A program made the translations under genes and the position numbers. 8,696 nucleotides of DNA from Anaerolineae bacterium (GTDB taxonomy: Bacteria; Chloroflexota; Anaerolineae; J102): contig JALXAF010000051.1 in the NCBI GenBank assembly GCA_026992375.1, positions 1-8,696 of the forward strand, written 5' to 3'. Shown piece by piece: positions 1 to 7,746 of this stretch. The notes below the pieces were generated by a model that did no database searches, had not been told where the DNA came from, and saw only the letters and a list, made by a program, of their open reading frames with translations. Position 1 is the stretch's first letter; each line of letters starts with the position of its first letter.

Positions 1-261
1 AAAATCCCCCGTAAACAGGATGATGTCGGGGTCGAAGAGAGGCAGCATGGCCTCGAGCTGCGAGAAGCGCAACTGCTGCACCCAGTTCTCTCGCCCGAAG
101 TGCTGATCCGACAGGTGCAGGATTTTGAGCCTGGCGCCTTGGGGCCAGGCCAGACGGTAGGATTTCAGGCGCAGTTGCGGGCGCTCCGCACCCCAGGCAT
201 AGGCCAATAGACCGCCGCTCATCAGCGCGCCCAGTCCAAATAGTGTTTTCATCGTTTTCAT
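1..261 (-). CDS. Metallophosphoesterase (calcineurin-like), N-terminal part, membrane-anchored
   Basis: The first 87 codons of a gene that continues past the left edge. After a short hydrophobic N-terminus (LFGLGALMSGGLLAYAWG, about residues 7-24), probably a signal anchor, comes the first calcineurin-type metal-binding motif LSDQHFG (D-x-H) and then ILFTGDF, which matches the second (GD) motif at the left edge. This order and spacing are typical of YkuE/YaeI-like phosphoesterases, which use two metal ions to hydrolyse phosphoester bonds, often in lipid-linked or nucleotide substrates. The substrate cannot be inferred here, and the other metal ligands lie outside the window. The start at 261 is chosen because a GAGGAG Shine-Dalgarno-like stretch lies about 12 bases upstream; an in-frame ATG at 252 is less well placed. 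The usual residue between the Asp and His of the first motif is Leu; Gln is a mild deviation. It is transcribed in the same direction as the upstream phasin gene but separated from it by a candidate terminator. Confidence 0.8.
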   Translation of the reverse strand, partial: MKTMKTLFGLGALMSGGLLAYAWGAERPQLRLKSYRLAWPQGARLKILHLSDQHFGRENWVQQLRFSQLEAMLPLFDPDIILFTGDF

Positions 262-293
262 AAGAGGTCGAGTCTCCTCATAAGCTACGACAG

Positions 294-299
294 TTTATA
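294..299 (-). promoter_or_regulatory. Possible -10 element for the metallophosphoesterase gene
   Basis: On the minus strand a TATAAA hexamer lies about 33 bases upstream of the start codon and downstream of the candidate terminator at 320-351. No convincing -35 hexamer is found at 16-18 bases, so this is a weak call based mainly on position. Confidence 0.3.
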
Positions 300-319
300 T
301 CATCTTGGCCCTGACTCAA

Positions 320-351
320 AAGCCGCCTTGCCCGCGAGGACAAGACGGCTT
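320..351 (-). terminator. Candidate intrinsic terminator after the phasin gene
   Basis: An 11-bp inverted repeat with one G-T wobble (arms 320-330 and 341-351, 10-base loop) reads on the minus strand as AAGCCGTCTTG, loop, CAAGGCGGCTT. Only two more T residues directly follow the 3' arm on that strand, so the U-tract is weak. It lies 38 bases downstream of the phasin stop codon and upstream of the next minus-strand gene, the place expected for a terminator. Confidence 0.55.
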
Positions 352-388
352 TATCCAACCCAACCCCAATAAGAAGGCTTGACGAAAT

Positions 389-784
389 TCAGGGGGAAAC
401 CTTTTTGCTCAATTCATCCACCTTCTCGGCCAGTTCATTGATCTTCTCGCTCAGGGTTTGCAGATCGGAACGGGTGGGAACGTTGAGCAGGTTCAAAGTT
501 GTGACGATGCTTTCATCCAAAGCGTTGCTGACTTTCTCGTTGATCTGTCTGACGCCCCGCCGGGGACGATCGAACAGATCCGAGAGAATGCGTCTGCCGT
601 CCATCTCAGTCAATTCGCCCTTTTCGACCATGCGATTGATGACGGTCTCGACTTCTTCGCGCCCCATGGAAAAGACGCCCATCGAGGTTCGCAACGCGCT
701 TTGCACGCCGCTGACCAGTGGATTTCGGCCGTTCGAGGCGTCGGCGGGCGTTTTTGTTTTGGATTGCTTTGATGCGGGAGCCAT
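389..784 (-). CDS. Phasin-like / polyhydroxyalkanoate granule-associated family protein
   Basis: A 131-residue protein. Residues 1-22 are polar and lysine-rich and probably disordered. Residues 25-100 are mostly amphipathic helix (GVFSMGREEVETVINRMVEKGEL, then a charged DRPRRGVRQ stretch). Residues 98-128 form the segment NLLNVPTRSDLQTLSEKINEL, followed by heptad-like leucines suggesting a short coiled coil. The 'L-N-V-P-T-R-S-D-L-x-x-L' pattern before a coiled coil is what I recognise from the PhaF/PhaI-type phasin family, whose members coat PHA granules or act as regulators; some, such as Pseudomonas PhaF, also bind DNA. Many bacteria without PHA synthesis carry similar small proteins, so a granule role is an inference. 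The start at 784 is chosen over an upstream in-frame ATG at 883 because GGAGG lies 9 bases before it and a promoter (830-859) lies between the two starts. It sits between the putative origin and a phosphoesterase gene and appears to be monocistronic. Confidence 0.75.
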   Translation of the reverse strand: MAPASKQSKTKTPADASNGRNPLVSGVQSALRTSMGVFSMGREEVETVINRMVEKGELTEMDGRRILSDLFDRPRRGVRQINEKVSNALDESIVTTLNLLNVPTRSDLQTLSEKINELAEKVDELSKKVSP

Positions 785-829
785 GGTTGTCTTCCTCCAA
801 AATACAGTATGACGCATAGCGTTAACAGA

Positions 830-859
830 ACTATAACACAGCGCGTTATAAGTTGCCAA
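830..859 (-). promoter_or_regulatory. Sigma70-type promoter of the phasin gene
   Basis: On the minus strand TTGGCA (854-859) and TATAGT (830-835) each match the -35 and -10 consensus at five of six positions, with an 18-base spacer. Transcription would start near 823, giving a leader of about 40 bases with a GGAGG ribosome-binding site. This also excludes the longer start at 883. Confidence 0.6.
832..850. promoter_or_regulatory. Candidate operator, TATAAC-N7-GTTATA
   Basis: A perfect inverted repeat with 6-base arms (832-837 and 845-850) and a 7-base gap occupies the -10 element and most of the spacer of the phasin promoter. The two half-sites are 13 bp apart centre to centre, compatible with a dimeric helix-turn-helix repressor. 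A nearby GTTAAC-like sequence (821-826) could be a further partial half-site. No regulator gene for it is visible in the window. Confidence 0.45.
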
Positions 860-891
860 GACCGCGCCGCCCCGTTTTTGCATCGTGCGAT

Positions 892-944
892 GTAACTGCT
901 AACGTAGTCCGTTCACTCGACACGGATAGGAGGAAACATGGATA
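892..944 (+). repeat. Dispersed intergenic repeat, copy A
   Basis: This 53-base stretch aligns with 7677-7730 (copy B) in the same orientation with 6 substitutions and one single-base insertion, about 87% identity. The best conserved part is GGAGGAAACA followed by GGATA. It is non-coding in both places. Copy A lies between the phasin promoter and the putative origin. On its minus strand TTATCCATG (938-946) overlaps its end and matches a DnaA box at 7 of 9 positions. Confidence 0.7.
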
Positions 945-1019
945 AATCTCTTGGTTGTGTCCAATTTCAGCTTCATTAAAGAAGCCTTTGAATGAGAATG
1001 AACCATGCCTCTTTTTTGA

Positions 1020-1045
1020 ATGACTTCGTGTCTTCGTTTCCGTGC
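1020..1045 (+). repeat. Short decayed repeat shared with 7920-7945
   Basis: ATGACTTCGT at 1020-1029 is identical to 7920-7929, and both are followed by TTCG-rich text and, after a few bases, CGTG. It occurs in the same order after the dispersed repeat at both loci, suggesting a larger diverged composite element. The match is short and could be partly chance. Confidence 0.35.
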
Positions 1046-1080
1046 ATTTTCGAGTGAGAAATGGGCCCGAAACGGCAAAC

Positions 1081-1130
1081 TTCTCCACAGGACATCGATC
1101 TTTTCCCCAGAAAATGGCGAGTTATCCACA
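1081..1130 (+). other. oriC: Putative oriC core: three phased DnaA boxes
   Basis: One perfect DnaA box, TTATCCACA, is at 1122-1130. Near matches are TTCTCCACA at 1081-1089 (8 of 9) and TTTTCCCCA at 1101-1109 (7 of 9). All are on the same strand, each is followed by a G, and they start 20 and 21 bp apart, close to two helical turns, so bound DnaA would line up on one face of the DNA. The cluster is 68-117 bp downstream of the dnaA stop codon. The adjacent stretch from about 945 to 1045 is moderately AT-rich, contains two TTTGAATGA direct repeats (987-995 and 1015-1023) and could serve as the unwinding element. No clear run of DnaA-trio repeats was seen. The remainder of the 785-1197 gap holds no credible gene. 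Confidence 0.65.
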
Positions 1131-1197
1131 GGTTGGCGCGCGTAGACAGGAGAATATGCCAGAGACATATCCTCCTTCACAGGTGAGTGGGCGTGAG

Positions 1198-2568
1198 TTA
1201 GTGCTTGAGTCTTACCCGGACGCGCTCCAACTTCTCTCGGACTTGAGCATCCGTCTGGAGATTTTTTTCGATTTTTGTGGCGCCATGCATAACCGTGGTG
1301 TGGTCGCGGCCCCCAAGTAGTTCTCCAATCTGGGGAAAGGAAAGTTGAGAGAGGTCGCGAAGGAGATACATGGCCATTTGTCGGGGGACGGAGATGCGAC
1401 GCATGCGCCGCGGGCCTTTGAGTTCGCTAACGGTGATATTGAATTCCTGGGCCACGGCTTCCAGTATCGCTTCGGGGCTATGATCGATGGGGCGCTGTTG
1501 CGGCTCCAGGATTTTTTGCGCCAGAGAGAGGGTGAGAGGCTGGTGATGCAGTTGGGCGTAGGCGATGACGCGGTTGAGCGCCCCTTGCAGTTCGCGCACA
1601 TTGTCGTCAAAGTGCTCGGCGATGTAACGCACCACTTCTTCGGGAACGACCACGCCTTTTTCATAGGCTTTTGCATGAAGAATGGCGATACGATGTTCGA
1701 GATCGGGTGGGGAAAGATCCACCGTGAGACCGCCGCTAAAGCGCGAAAGCAGACGGTCTTCCAGTTTGGTGAGCAGATGCAGGGGGCGATCACTGGCGAT
1801 GACGACTTGCTTGTTGGCGGCTGTCAGGGTGTTGAAGGTGTGGAAGAATTCGTTTTGTGTGCTTTCTTTGCCCTGCAAAAACTGGATGTCGTCGATGAGC
1901 AGCACATCCACGTTGCGATAAGTCTGGCGGAAGGCCATATTGGTGTGGGTGCGGATGGCCTCGATCATCTCGTTGGTGAAGGTTTCGGTGGTGACGTAGC
2001 GGACGTTGTAGCCTTCCTGGGCGTTGAAATTGCCGATGGCGTGCAGCAAATGGGTTTTGCCTAGGCCAACGCCGCCATAGAGAAAGAGCGGGTTGTAGGC
2101 CATGCCCGGATTTTGGGCCACGGCCTGGCAGGCCGCGTAGGCGAAACGATTACCGTCTCCTACAATGAAGTTATCGAAGGTGCGGTCCATTTGCAGATTG
2201 GATTCTGACAGACCCACGGGGTGCTGAAATCGTCCTACGGGGGCAGTGGTCTGAGAGGCGCTGAGAAGCGAAGTTTCGGGCATGACGGTTGTCTGTTCAG
2301 GGAGAAAGAGCTCGGGCCGAACGACAAAGTTGATATCCACCGAACGATTGCTCAGACGCTCCAGCCGTCGCTTGATCATGCTCTTCAGGCGTTGATCGAG
2401 CCATTCTCGTGCAAAAGCTGATTTGACTGCGATGATGTAAACGCCATCTTCATAGCCGACCAGACGAGTGTCTTTGAGCCAGTTTTCGAAGACAGGGCGC
2501 TGCAAGGCGAGCTCTAGTTCGCCCAGGGCGGCTTGCCATACCCTTTCAGGATTCATCAAACGCTTCAT
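1198..2568 (-). CDS. dnaA: Chromosomal replication initiator protein DnaA
   Basis: A complete 456-residue DnaA, the usual length. Domain I (about 1-82) contains the VWQAALGELE helix and the FENWL segment used for self-association and helicase loading. A Gln/Thr/Ser-rich linker (about 90-125) forms domain II. The AAA+ domain (about 128-345) has Walker A GGVGLGKTH (165-173), Walker B LLIDD (223-227), sensor I ASD (258-260), the EDRLLSRFSGG segment (270-280) bearing the arginine-finger region, and sensor II ELQGALNR (326-333). Domain IV (about 350-456) ends with the DNA-binding signature GRDHTTVMHG (420-429). The protein binds ATP and DnaA boxes to melt oriC. The start at 2568 has GAGG 8 bases upstream; the ATG at 2556 is less well spaced. 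It is divergent from dnaN and followed downstream by its probable target boxes at 1081-1130. RFSGGL replaces the RFGWGL of E. coli, which I believe is a lineage variant. Confidence 0.97.
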   Translation of the reverse strand: MKRLMNPERVWQAALGELELALQRPVFENWLKDTRLVGYEDGVYIIAVKSAFAREWLDQRLKSMIKRRLERLSNRSVDINFVVRPELFLPEQTTVMPETSLLSASQTTAPVGRFQHPVGLSESNLQMDRTFDNFIVGDGNRFAYAACQAVAQNPGMAYNPLFLYGGVGLGKTHLLHAIGNFNAQEGYNVRYVTTETFTNEMIEAIRTHTNMAFRQTYRNVDVLLIDDIQFLQGKESTQNEFFHTFNTLTAANKQVVIASDRPLHLLTKLEDRLLSRFSGGLTVDLSPPDLEHRIAILHAKAYEKGVVVPEEVVRYIAEHFDDNVRELQGALNRVIAYAQLHHQPLTLSLAQKILEPQQRPIDHSPEAILEAVAQEFNITVSELKGPRRMRRISVPRQMAMYLLRDLSQLSFPQIGELLGGRDHTTVMHGATKIEKNLQTDAQVREKLERVRVRLKH

Positions 2569-2678
2569 AAAAACATCCTCAATGCGTCAACCAAAATATG
2601 AGTGGGGGACGAAAGCACGCGCGAGCGCACTTCACTCTCAGGGACGTATCTCGCGAGGGAGATTCCCGGGTGCTTCAT

Positions 2679-2694
2679 CAACCGTTATCGGTTG
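2679..2694. promoter_or_regulatory. Perfect palindrome CAACCG-TTAT-CGGTTG in the dnaA leader
   Basis: Six-base arms with a 4-base centre lie about 110 bases upstream of the dnaA start. It could be a protein-binding operator or an RNA hairpin. It does not match the DnaA-box consensus. The function is unknown. Confidence 0.4.
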
Positions 2695-2840
2695 TTTTCA
2701 CCTGGCCCCTGATTGGGGGGGATGCTGGGGAAAGGTGAGGTGTGCAGACACAGCCCCATGGGCCTGCGGGAGGATCGGGGGGAAACCAAGCATCGCCAAA
2801 TGCCTGCAATCCTCATAGGCGACGTTTTATCCATTCCCTG

Positions 2841-2863
2841 TCTGCTAAGTCTATGCTAGCAGA
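2841..2863. promoter_or_regulatory. Inverted repeat TCTGCTA-N9-TAGCAGA overlapping the candidate dnaA -10
   Basis: A perfect 7-base inverted repeat with a 9-base gap. Its right arm overlaps the TAGCAT hexamer proposed as the dnaA -10 element, so it could be a control site for dnaA transcription or simply a hairpin at the start of the leader. Confidence 0.35.
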
Positions 2864-2881
2864 AAGCATGGGGAGTGGCAA
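2853..2881 (-). promoter_or_regulatory. Candidate dnaA promoter
   Basis: On the minus strand TTGCCA (2876-2881, five of six to TTGACA) is followed after exactly 17 bases by TAGCAT (2853-2858, four of six to TATAAT). It would give a leader of roughly 280 bases. Promoters closer to the gene are not obvious but cannot be excluded. Confidence 0.35.
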
Positions 2882-3106
2882 ACGCGTTGGAGTGAGTATG
2901 CATAATTTGGCAGGAACCCTTATCGTAAAGCACAGGCGCTATGCAAAAGGGCTCCGCCCGAAGCTCACCCACAAATAGTATTTCAGAAACGCGTCAACAC
3001 AAAATAACATATTGGAACGAACGTTTTAGCCCATTAGTGCGAGAATACAATTTAATGAGAATTTTCAAAGAAGTATTTTGCCCAAAAATCAGCAAATCTG
3101 CCCGGG

Positions 3107-3126
3107 ATTCATCTCATCGGATGAAT
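3107..3126. promoter_or_regulatory. Inverted repeat ATTCATC-N6-GATGAAT upstream of the dnaN promoter
   Basis: Perfect 7-base arms with a 6-base gap lie 22 bp before the -35 hexamer of the candidate dnaN promoter, a position suited to an activator or repressor site. Nothing in the window identifies the binding protein. Confidence 0.4.
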
Positions 3127-3148
3127 TGTTGCAGGCTTATGATCATTT

Positions 3149-3177
3149 TTCACGTTACGATACAATTCTGGTATACT
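3149..3177 (+). promoter_or_regulatory. Candidate dnaN promoter
   Basis: TTCACG (3149-3154, four of six) and TATACT (3172-3177, five of six) are separated by 17 bases, within AT-rich DNA. Transcription would begin near 3184, giving a leader of about 75 bases ending in the strong GGAGG site before dnaN. Confidence 0.5.
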
Positions 3178-3260
3178 TTTCAAAATCGTTCTTTTCCTGA
3201 CGCAGAACATCGTTTTGCAACTGCGTTTCGAAGTCATTATTATTTTCTGGAGGTCGTTCC

Positions 3261-4409
3261 GTGCGCGTTTCGGTATTACAAGAAAATCTTGCCAAGGGCC
3301 TTTCCATCGTCGGGCGTGCAGTGGCGAGCCGCAGCACATTGCCCGTGCTGAATAACATTTTGCTGGAGACGGACAATTCGCAATTGAAGCTGTCGGCAAT
3401 GGACATGGAGATCGCCATCAATTGCTGGGTTGGGGCTATGATCGAAGATGAGGGACAGATCACTGTGCCGGCCCGGTTGCTGAGCGATTTCGTCAATTCG
3501 CTGCCCAACGATCGCATCGACATGGAATTGCAAACCAGAACGCAGACGCTGCATCTGCACTGCGCTCATTACGAGGCGAATATCAAGGGGATCGACGCTA
3601 CCGAGTTTCCCATCATCCCAACCTATCAGGGCGATCTCGATTCGCCCAGCGTGGAGGTGGAGCCGGGCAAGCTGCGCAGCATGATCGATCAGGTGGCTTT
3701 CGCCGCGTCCAGAGATGACAGTCGCCCGACGTTTACGGGCGTGTTCACCCGGCTGGAGGGCGATCAGCTCACCATGGCCGCGACCGATGGTTTTCGTCTG
3801 GCTGTGCGCACCACTATCCTCGAAGAGCCCGTCTCGGCCTCCATCGGGGTGATCATTCCCGCCCGGGCGCTAAGCGAGCTCTCCCGCATCATCAACGCTG
3901 TGGATCTGGGGCAGGATGACGGCGTGGAGGTCATCTTCACCGAGGCCCGCAATCAGGTCATGTTCCATCTACCGGGCGTGGATCTGGTGAGTCAGCTCAT
4001 CGAGGCCAATTTCCCCGACTACAAGAAGATCATCCCCAATTCTTACAACACGCGCGCCATTCTGGATACGGGCGAGTTTCTCAACGCCATGAAGGTGGCG
4101 TATCTCTTCGCCAAGGATTCAGCGGGGTCGGTCAAGGTGACCATGGAGCCCGGGGAGCCGGGCAAGGTTATTCTCACCGCCACCAGCGCCGAGCTGGGCG
4201 ATAATGTCTCCGAGATCGACGCCATGATCGAGGGGGACGCCATGTCGGCGACCTTCAACGCAAAATACATGATCGACGTGCTCTCGGTCATCGACACGCC
4301 GCAGGTGGCTTTCGAGGCTATCTCCGCCACCCGGCCCGGTGTCTTCCGGCCCGTGGGCGCGGGCGAAGAAGCGTATGTGCATGTAATCATGCCCATGAGT
4401 CCCCGATAA
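3261..4409 (+). CDS. dnaN: DNA polymerase III sliding clamp, beta subunit
   Basis: A complete 382-residue beta clamp. It begins with MRVSVLQENLAKGLSIVGRA, then SRSTLPVLNNILLE, the standard opening of domain 1. Three clamp folds are expected at about 1-125, 130-250 and 255-382. Family landmarks include TDGFRLA (175-181), FPDYKKIIP (251-259), NAKYMIDVL (333-341) and the C-terminal MPM (377-379), part of the pocket that binds clamp-binding motifs of polymerases and repair proteins. The dimeric ring encircles DNA and gives the replicative polymerase its processivity. The start codon is GTG, supported by GGAGG 7 bases upstream; no better ATG exists. It has its own candidate promoter and is transcribed away from dnaA and toward gyrB, so it is not in the classic dnaA-dnaN operon. 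No recF follows. Confidence 0.97.
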   Translation: MRVSVLQENLAKGLSIVGRAVASRSTLPVLNNILLETDNSQLKLSAMDMEIAINCWVGAMIEDEGQITVPARLLSDFVNSLPNDRIDMELQTRTQTLHLHCAHYEANIKGIDATEFPIIPTYQGDLDSPSVEVEPGKLRSMIDQVAFAASRDDSRPTFTGVFTRLEGDQLTMAATDGFRLAVRTTILEEPVSASIGVIIPARALSELSRIINAVDLGQDDGVEVIFTEARNQVMFHLPGVDLVSQLIEANFPDYKKIIPNSYNTRAILDTGEFLNAMKVAYLFAKDSAGSVKVTMEPGEPGKVILTATSAELGDNVSEIDAMIEGDAMSATFNAKYMIDVLSVIDTPQVAFEAISATRPGVFRPVGAGEEAYVHVIMPMSPR

Positions 4410-4448
4410 GTACACGTCCAGAAATTAGTTCCCTTTCCGGGCTTAACA

Positions 4449-4523
4449 GGATTTCAGGGGGCATTGCCAGAGAGCTCTCAGGGCGGATTCGCAATCCGCC
4501 CGGCATCTCACCCCCTGAAATCC
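4449..4523. repeat. Nested inverted repeat in the convergent dnaN/gyrB junction
   Basis: A perfect 13-bp outer stem (4449-4461 with 4511-4523) encloses a second 4-bp stem (TGCC 4465-4468 with GGCA 4502-4505). Inside are a 10-bp palindrome (4470-4479) and a perfect 9-bp hairpin with a 3-base loop (4481-4501). Folded as RNA or as a DNA cruciform it gives a branched structure. It begins 39 bases after the dnaN stop and ends 12 bases from the gyrB stop, suiting a two-way transcription barrier. Neither strand has a proper U-tract after the stem, so it is not a textbook intrinsic terminator. It may instead be a small intergenic repeat element. Confidence 0.75.
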
Positions 4524-4535
4524 AAAAGAACCTTC

Positions 4536-6473
<1,938 letters not shown>

Positions 6474-6512
6474 AAGTTTGAACACCTTGCTTTTGATATT
6501 CGCGTGGGGAGG

Positions 6513-7535
6513 TTACGCGTTGTCGTTTTGGTCAGCGTTTTGACTAAGAATGACCAAAGAACGGGTTTTCTGCCAATGATGATAGCGTGACTTGTAAAAA
6601 TAGAAAGTGGCCGTCACGATAGCCGCCCCAAGATAGGCGTTGCCGATGATTCCCAGCATAACGCCCCAGGAATGACTGCTCAACTGCATCCAGATGCGGG
6701 TGAAGCCCCTTATGAGAAGCAATGCCAGGAGCAAAAAACCTACAGTGCTCAGCGCATTGCGGCCAACGACATTCAAACTGCGCCAGACGGCGCTGGCGAG
6801 ATTCACACCATCCAGAGCAATCGCCGATACGACGAAATAAAGGCCGATGCTCATCCATATCGCGAACCCCAGGAACAAAATCCAAAGCGATGTGAAAATA
6901 GCCATGCCCGTAGCGCCCAAGGCCGCCATGAGCAAAACGCCGATCATACTAAAAAAGAAGCTGAAAAACAGGGCCGCAGCCAAAAGGGCGATGAGATACA
7001 GGTTGATGTTCAGCCATATCCATCCCCAGCGCCCCCAAAACGCCCGAGAGGGAAAGCGCTCATTGCGCAGGGCGAAGACGACATGCGTCAGCCAAAAACC
7101 TCCTATCAGCACGCCCAGCGGAATCAGGATCGCGATCCACAGCATCGCCGATTGCCATGAACCCAGTTCGATGGCTTTATTCGAAGCTGAAGTCATCGCC
7201 TGGAAATCCAAACGCGCAAACAACGACGGCATCCCCGTCAGGGGCCCGGCCAACAACGTAAAAAGGTTGTACTCCGCTCCCACATTCTTCAGACTCTCGA
7301 AAGTAATATCGAGGTTGGCCATGAGCTCCGGCGGCATATCGGTCGGAGTGGGCAGCGTCGCCAACAGCTCATCGACAAGTGCGGCGACGGAAAGGCGAGG
7401 TCCCAGCCAAAAAAAGAAATCCAGAAAAATGGGGAGGAGGAGCAGCCACAAATGGCGGTTGAGGAAATTAAAGCCCTGTTGCAGCGATTCGATGACGCCC
7501 AGGGGCTTTTCTTCGGTCTCGACGATGGTCTGCAT
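6513..7535 (-). CDS. Multi-pass membrane protein of unknown function, upstream of gyrB
   Basis: A 340-residue protein. Hydrophobic segments are at about 29-45, 129-155, 174-206 (long enough for one or two helices), 211-241, 261-277 and 289-313, so six to eight transmembrane helices. A polar, acidic region (about 50-125) between the first two segments is probably a soluble loop. The motif ALDGVNLASAVWRSLNVVGRN (240-260) before a hydrophobic helix resembles the repeated pattern of YciC-like and glycerophosphodiesterase-membrane-domain-like proteins, but no catalytic residues are visible and I cannot assign a family. The C-terminus is polar (SQNADQNDNA). The start at 7535 is the only good ATG near the 5' end; its ribosome site is weak (AGG 4 bases away). 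The gene is co-oriented with gyrB with a 39-bp gap, suggesting joint transcription. A function in replication is not implied by the sequence. Confidence 0.85.
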   Translation of the reverse strand: MQTIVETEEKPLGVIESLQQGFNFLNRHLWLLLLPIFLDFFFWLGPRLSVAALVDELLATLPTPTDMPPELMANLDITFESLKNVGAEYNLFTLLAGPLTGMPSLFARLDFQAMTSASNKAIELGSWQSAMLWIAILIPLGVLIGGFWLTHVVFALRNERFPSRAFWGRWGWIWLNINLYLIALLAAALFFSFFFSMIGVLLMAALGATGMAIFTSLWILFLGFAIWMSIGLYFVVSAIALDGVNLASAVWRSLNVVGRNALSTVGFLLLALLLIRGFTRIWMQLSSHSWGVMLGIIGNAYLGAAIVTATFYFYKSRYHHWQKTRSLVILSQNADQNDNA

Positions 7536-7544
7536 AACGCCTAT

Positions 7545-7550
7545 ATTTTA
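7545..7550 (-). promoter_or_regulatory. Possible -10 element for the membrane-protein/gyrB unit
   Basis: On the minus strand TAAAAT (five of six to TATAAT) ends only 9 bases before the ATG, so the mRNA would be almost leaderless, which fits the poor Shine-Dalgarno sequence. No good -35 hexamer is seen at 17 bases. Confidence 0.35.
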
Positions 7551-7624
7551 CCATAATCCCCCCCATTTCCGATAATCCGTTCGCACCAAATCCTGCATTT
7601 TTCGTCCCGAAGTGCTTCAGAAAA

Positions 7625-7659
7625 AGAAGTCGGAGGTCCTGGCGGGCCTCCGATCTTCT
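7625..7659 (-). terminator. Candidate intrinsic terminator for the acyl-CoA dehydrogenase transcript
   Basis: A 9-bp GC-rich stem with one wobble (7631-7639 with 7644-7652, 4-base loop) is extended by AGAAG/CTTCT (7625-7629 with 7655-7659). On the minus strand the stem ends CTTCT and runs into TTTTCTG, giving a real T-tract. It lies upstream of the membrane-protein gene and would separate it from the dehydrogenase transcript, although it is about 330 bases beyond that gene's stop codon. Confidence 0.65.
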
Positions 7660-7676
7660 GCATGGACGTTTGGTTT

Positions 7677-7730
7677 GCAACTGATAACGTAGCCCTGTTC
7701 ACTCAACACGGAAAGGAGGAAACACGGATA
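7677..7730 (+). repeat. Dispersed intergenic repeat, copy B
   Basis: A 54-base copy of the repeat at 892-944, same orientation, about 87% identical, with one extra base. It lies in the gap between the dehydrogenase and membrane-protein genes. The two copies bracket the dnaA-dnaN-gyrB block at a distance of about 6.8 kb. No coding function is apparent. Confidence 0.7.
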
Positions 7731-7746
7731 GGCTCTTAACGCATTG

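Larger units (their letters stand above)
2569..3260. other. Gene-free divergent dnaA/dnaN intergenic region
   Basis: A 692-bp region between two divergent genes. No convincing protein gene or tRNA was found. The dnaA-side half (about 2640-2830) is G-rich with several potential short hairpins and would form a long dnaA leader if the promoter at 2853-2881 is used. The dnaN-side third (about 2980-3250) is clearly AT-rich. No perfect TTATCCACA box occurs here; the best partial match is TTATCCATT at 2827-2835. Short palindromes are listed separately. A secondary origin segment or an unrecognised structured RNA cannot be excluded. Confidence 0.6.

Noticed and set aside
270..282. SGG in the DnaA RFSGGL segment (residues 276-281) in place of the E. 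coli GWG
   Set aside because: The numbers here are within the protein-coding context of dnaA, not a separate site; I believe such variants are normal in this lineage, and all catalytic motifs are intact.
389..400. TTCAGGGGG at the 3' end of the phasin gene resembling the arm of the dnaN/gyrB palindrome
   Set aside because: The match is about 9 bases, lies in coding sequence at the stop codon and has no inverted partner nearby.
899..1180. A 93-codon minus-strand frame downstream of dnaA with a GGAGG near its start
   Set aside because: The GGAGG is only two bases from the internal ATG, the protein looks random, and the frame runs across the DnaA boxes and repeat copy A.
1345..2064. A 239-codon open frame on the plus strand opposite dnaA
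   Set aside because: It is an antisense shadow of the AAA+ domain of DnaA, without family features.
2690..2830. The G-rich dnaA leader considered as SRP RNA, RNase P RNA or tmRNA
   Set aside because: None of the conserved signature sequences of these RNAs was found on either strand.
2468..2978. Two plus-strand frames crossing the dnaA start and its leader
   Set aside because: They overlap dnaA coding sequence or a G-rich leader, have no convincing ribosome site and no recognisable protein features.
6847..7575. A 242-codon open frame on the plus strand opposite the membrane-protein gene
   Set aside because: The minus-strand frame has a coherent multi-helix membrane pattern; this one is polar, Lys/Arg/Ser-rich and lacks motifs.
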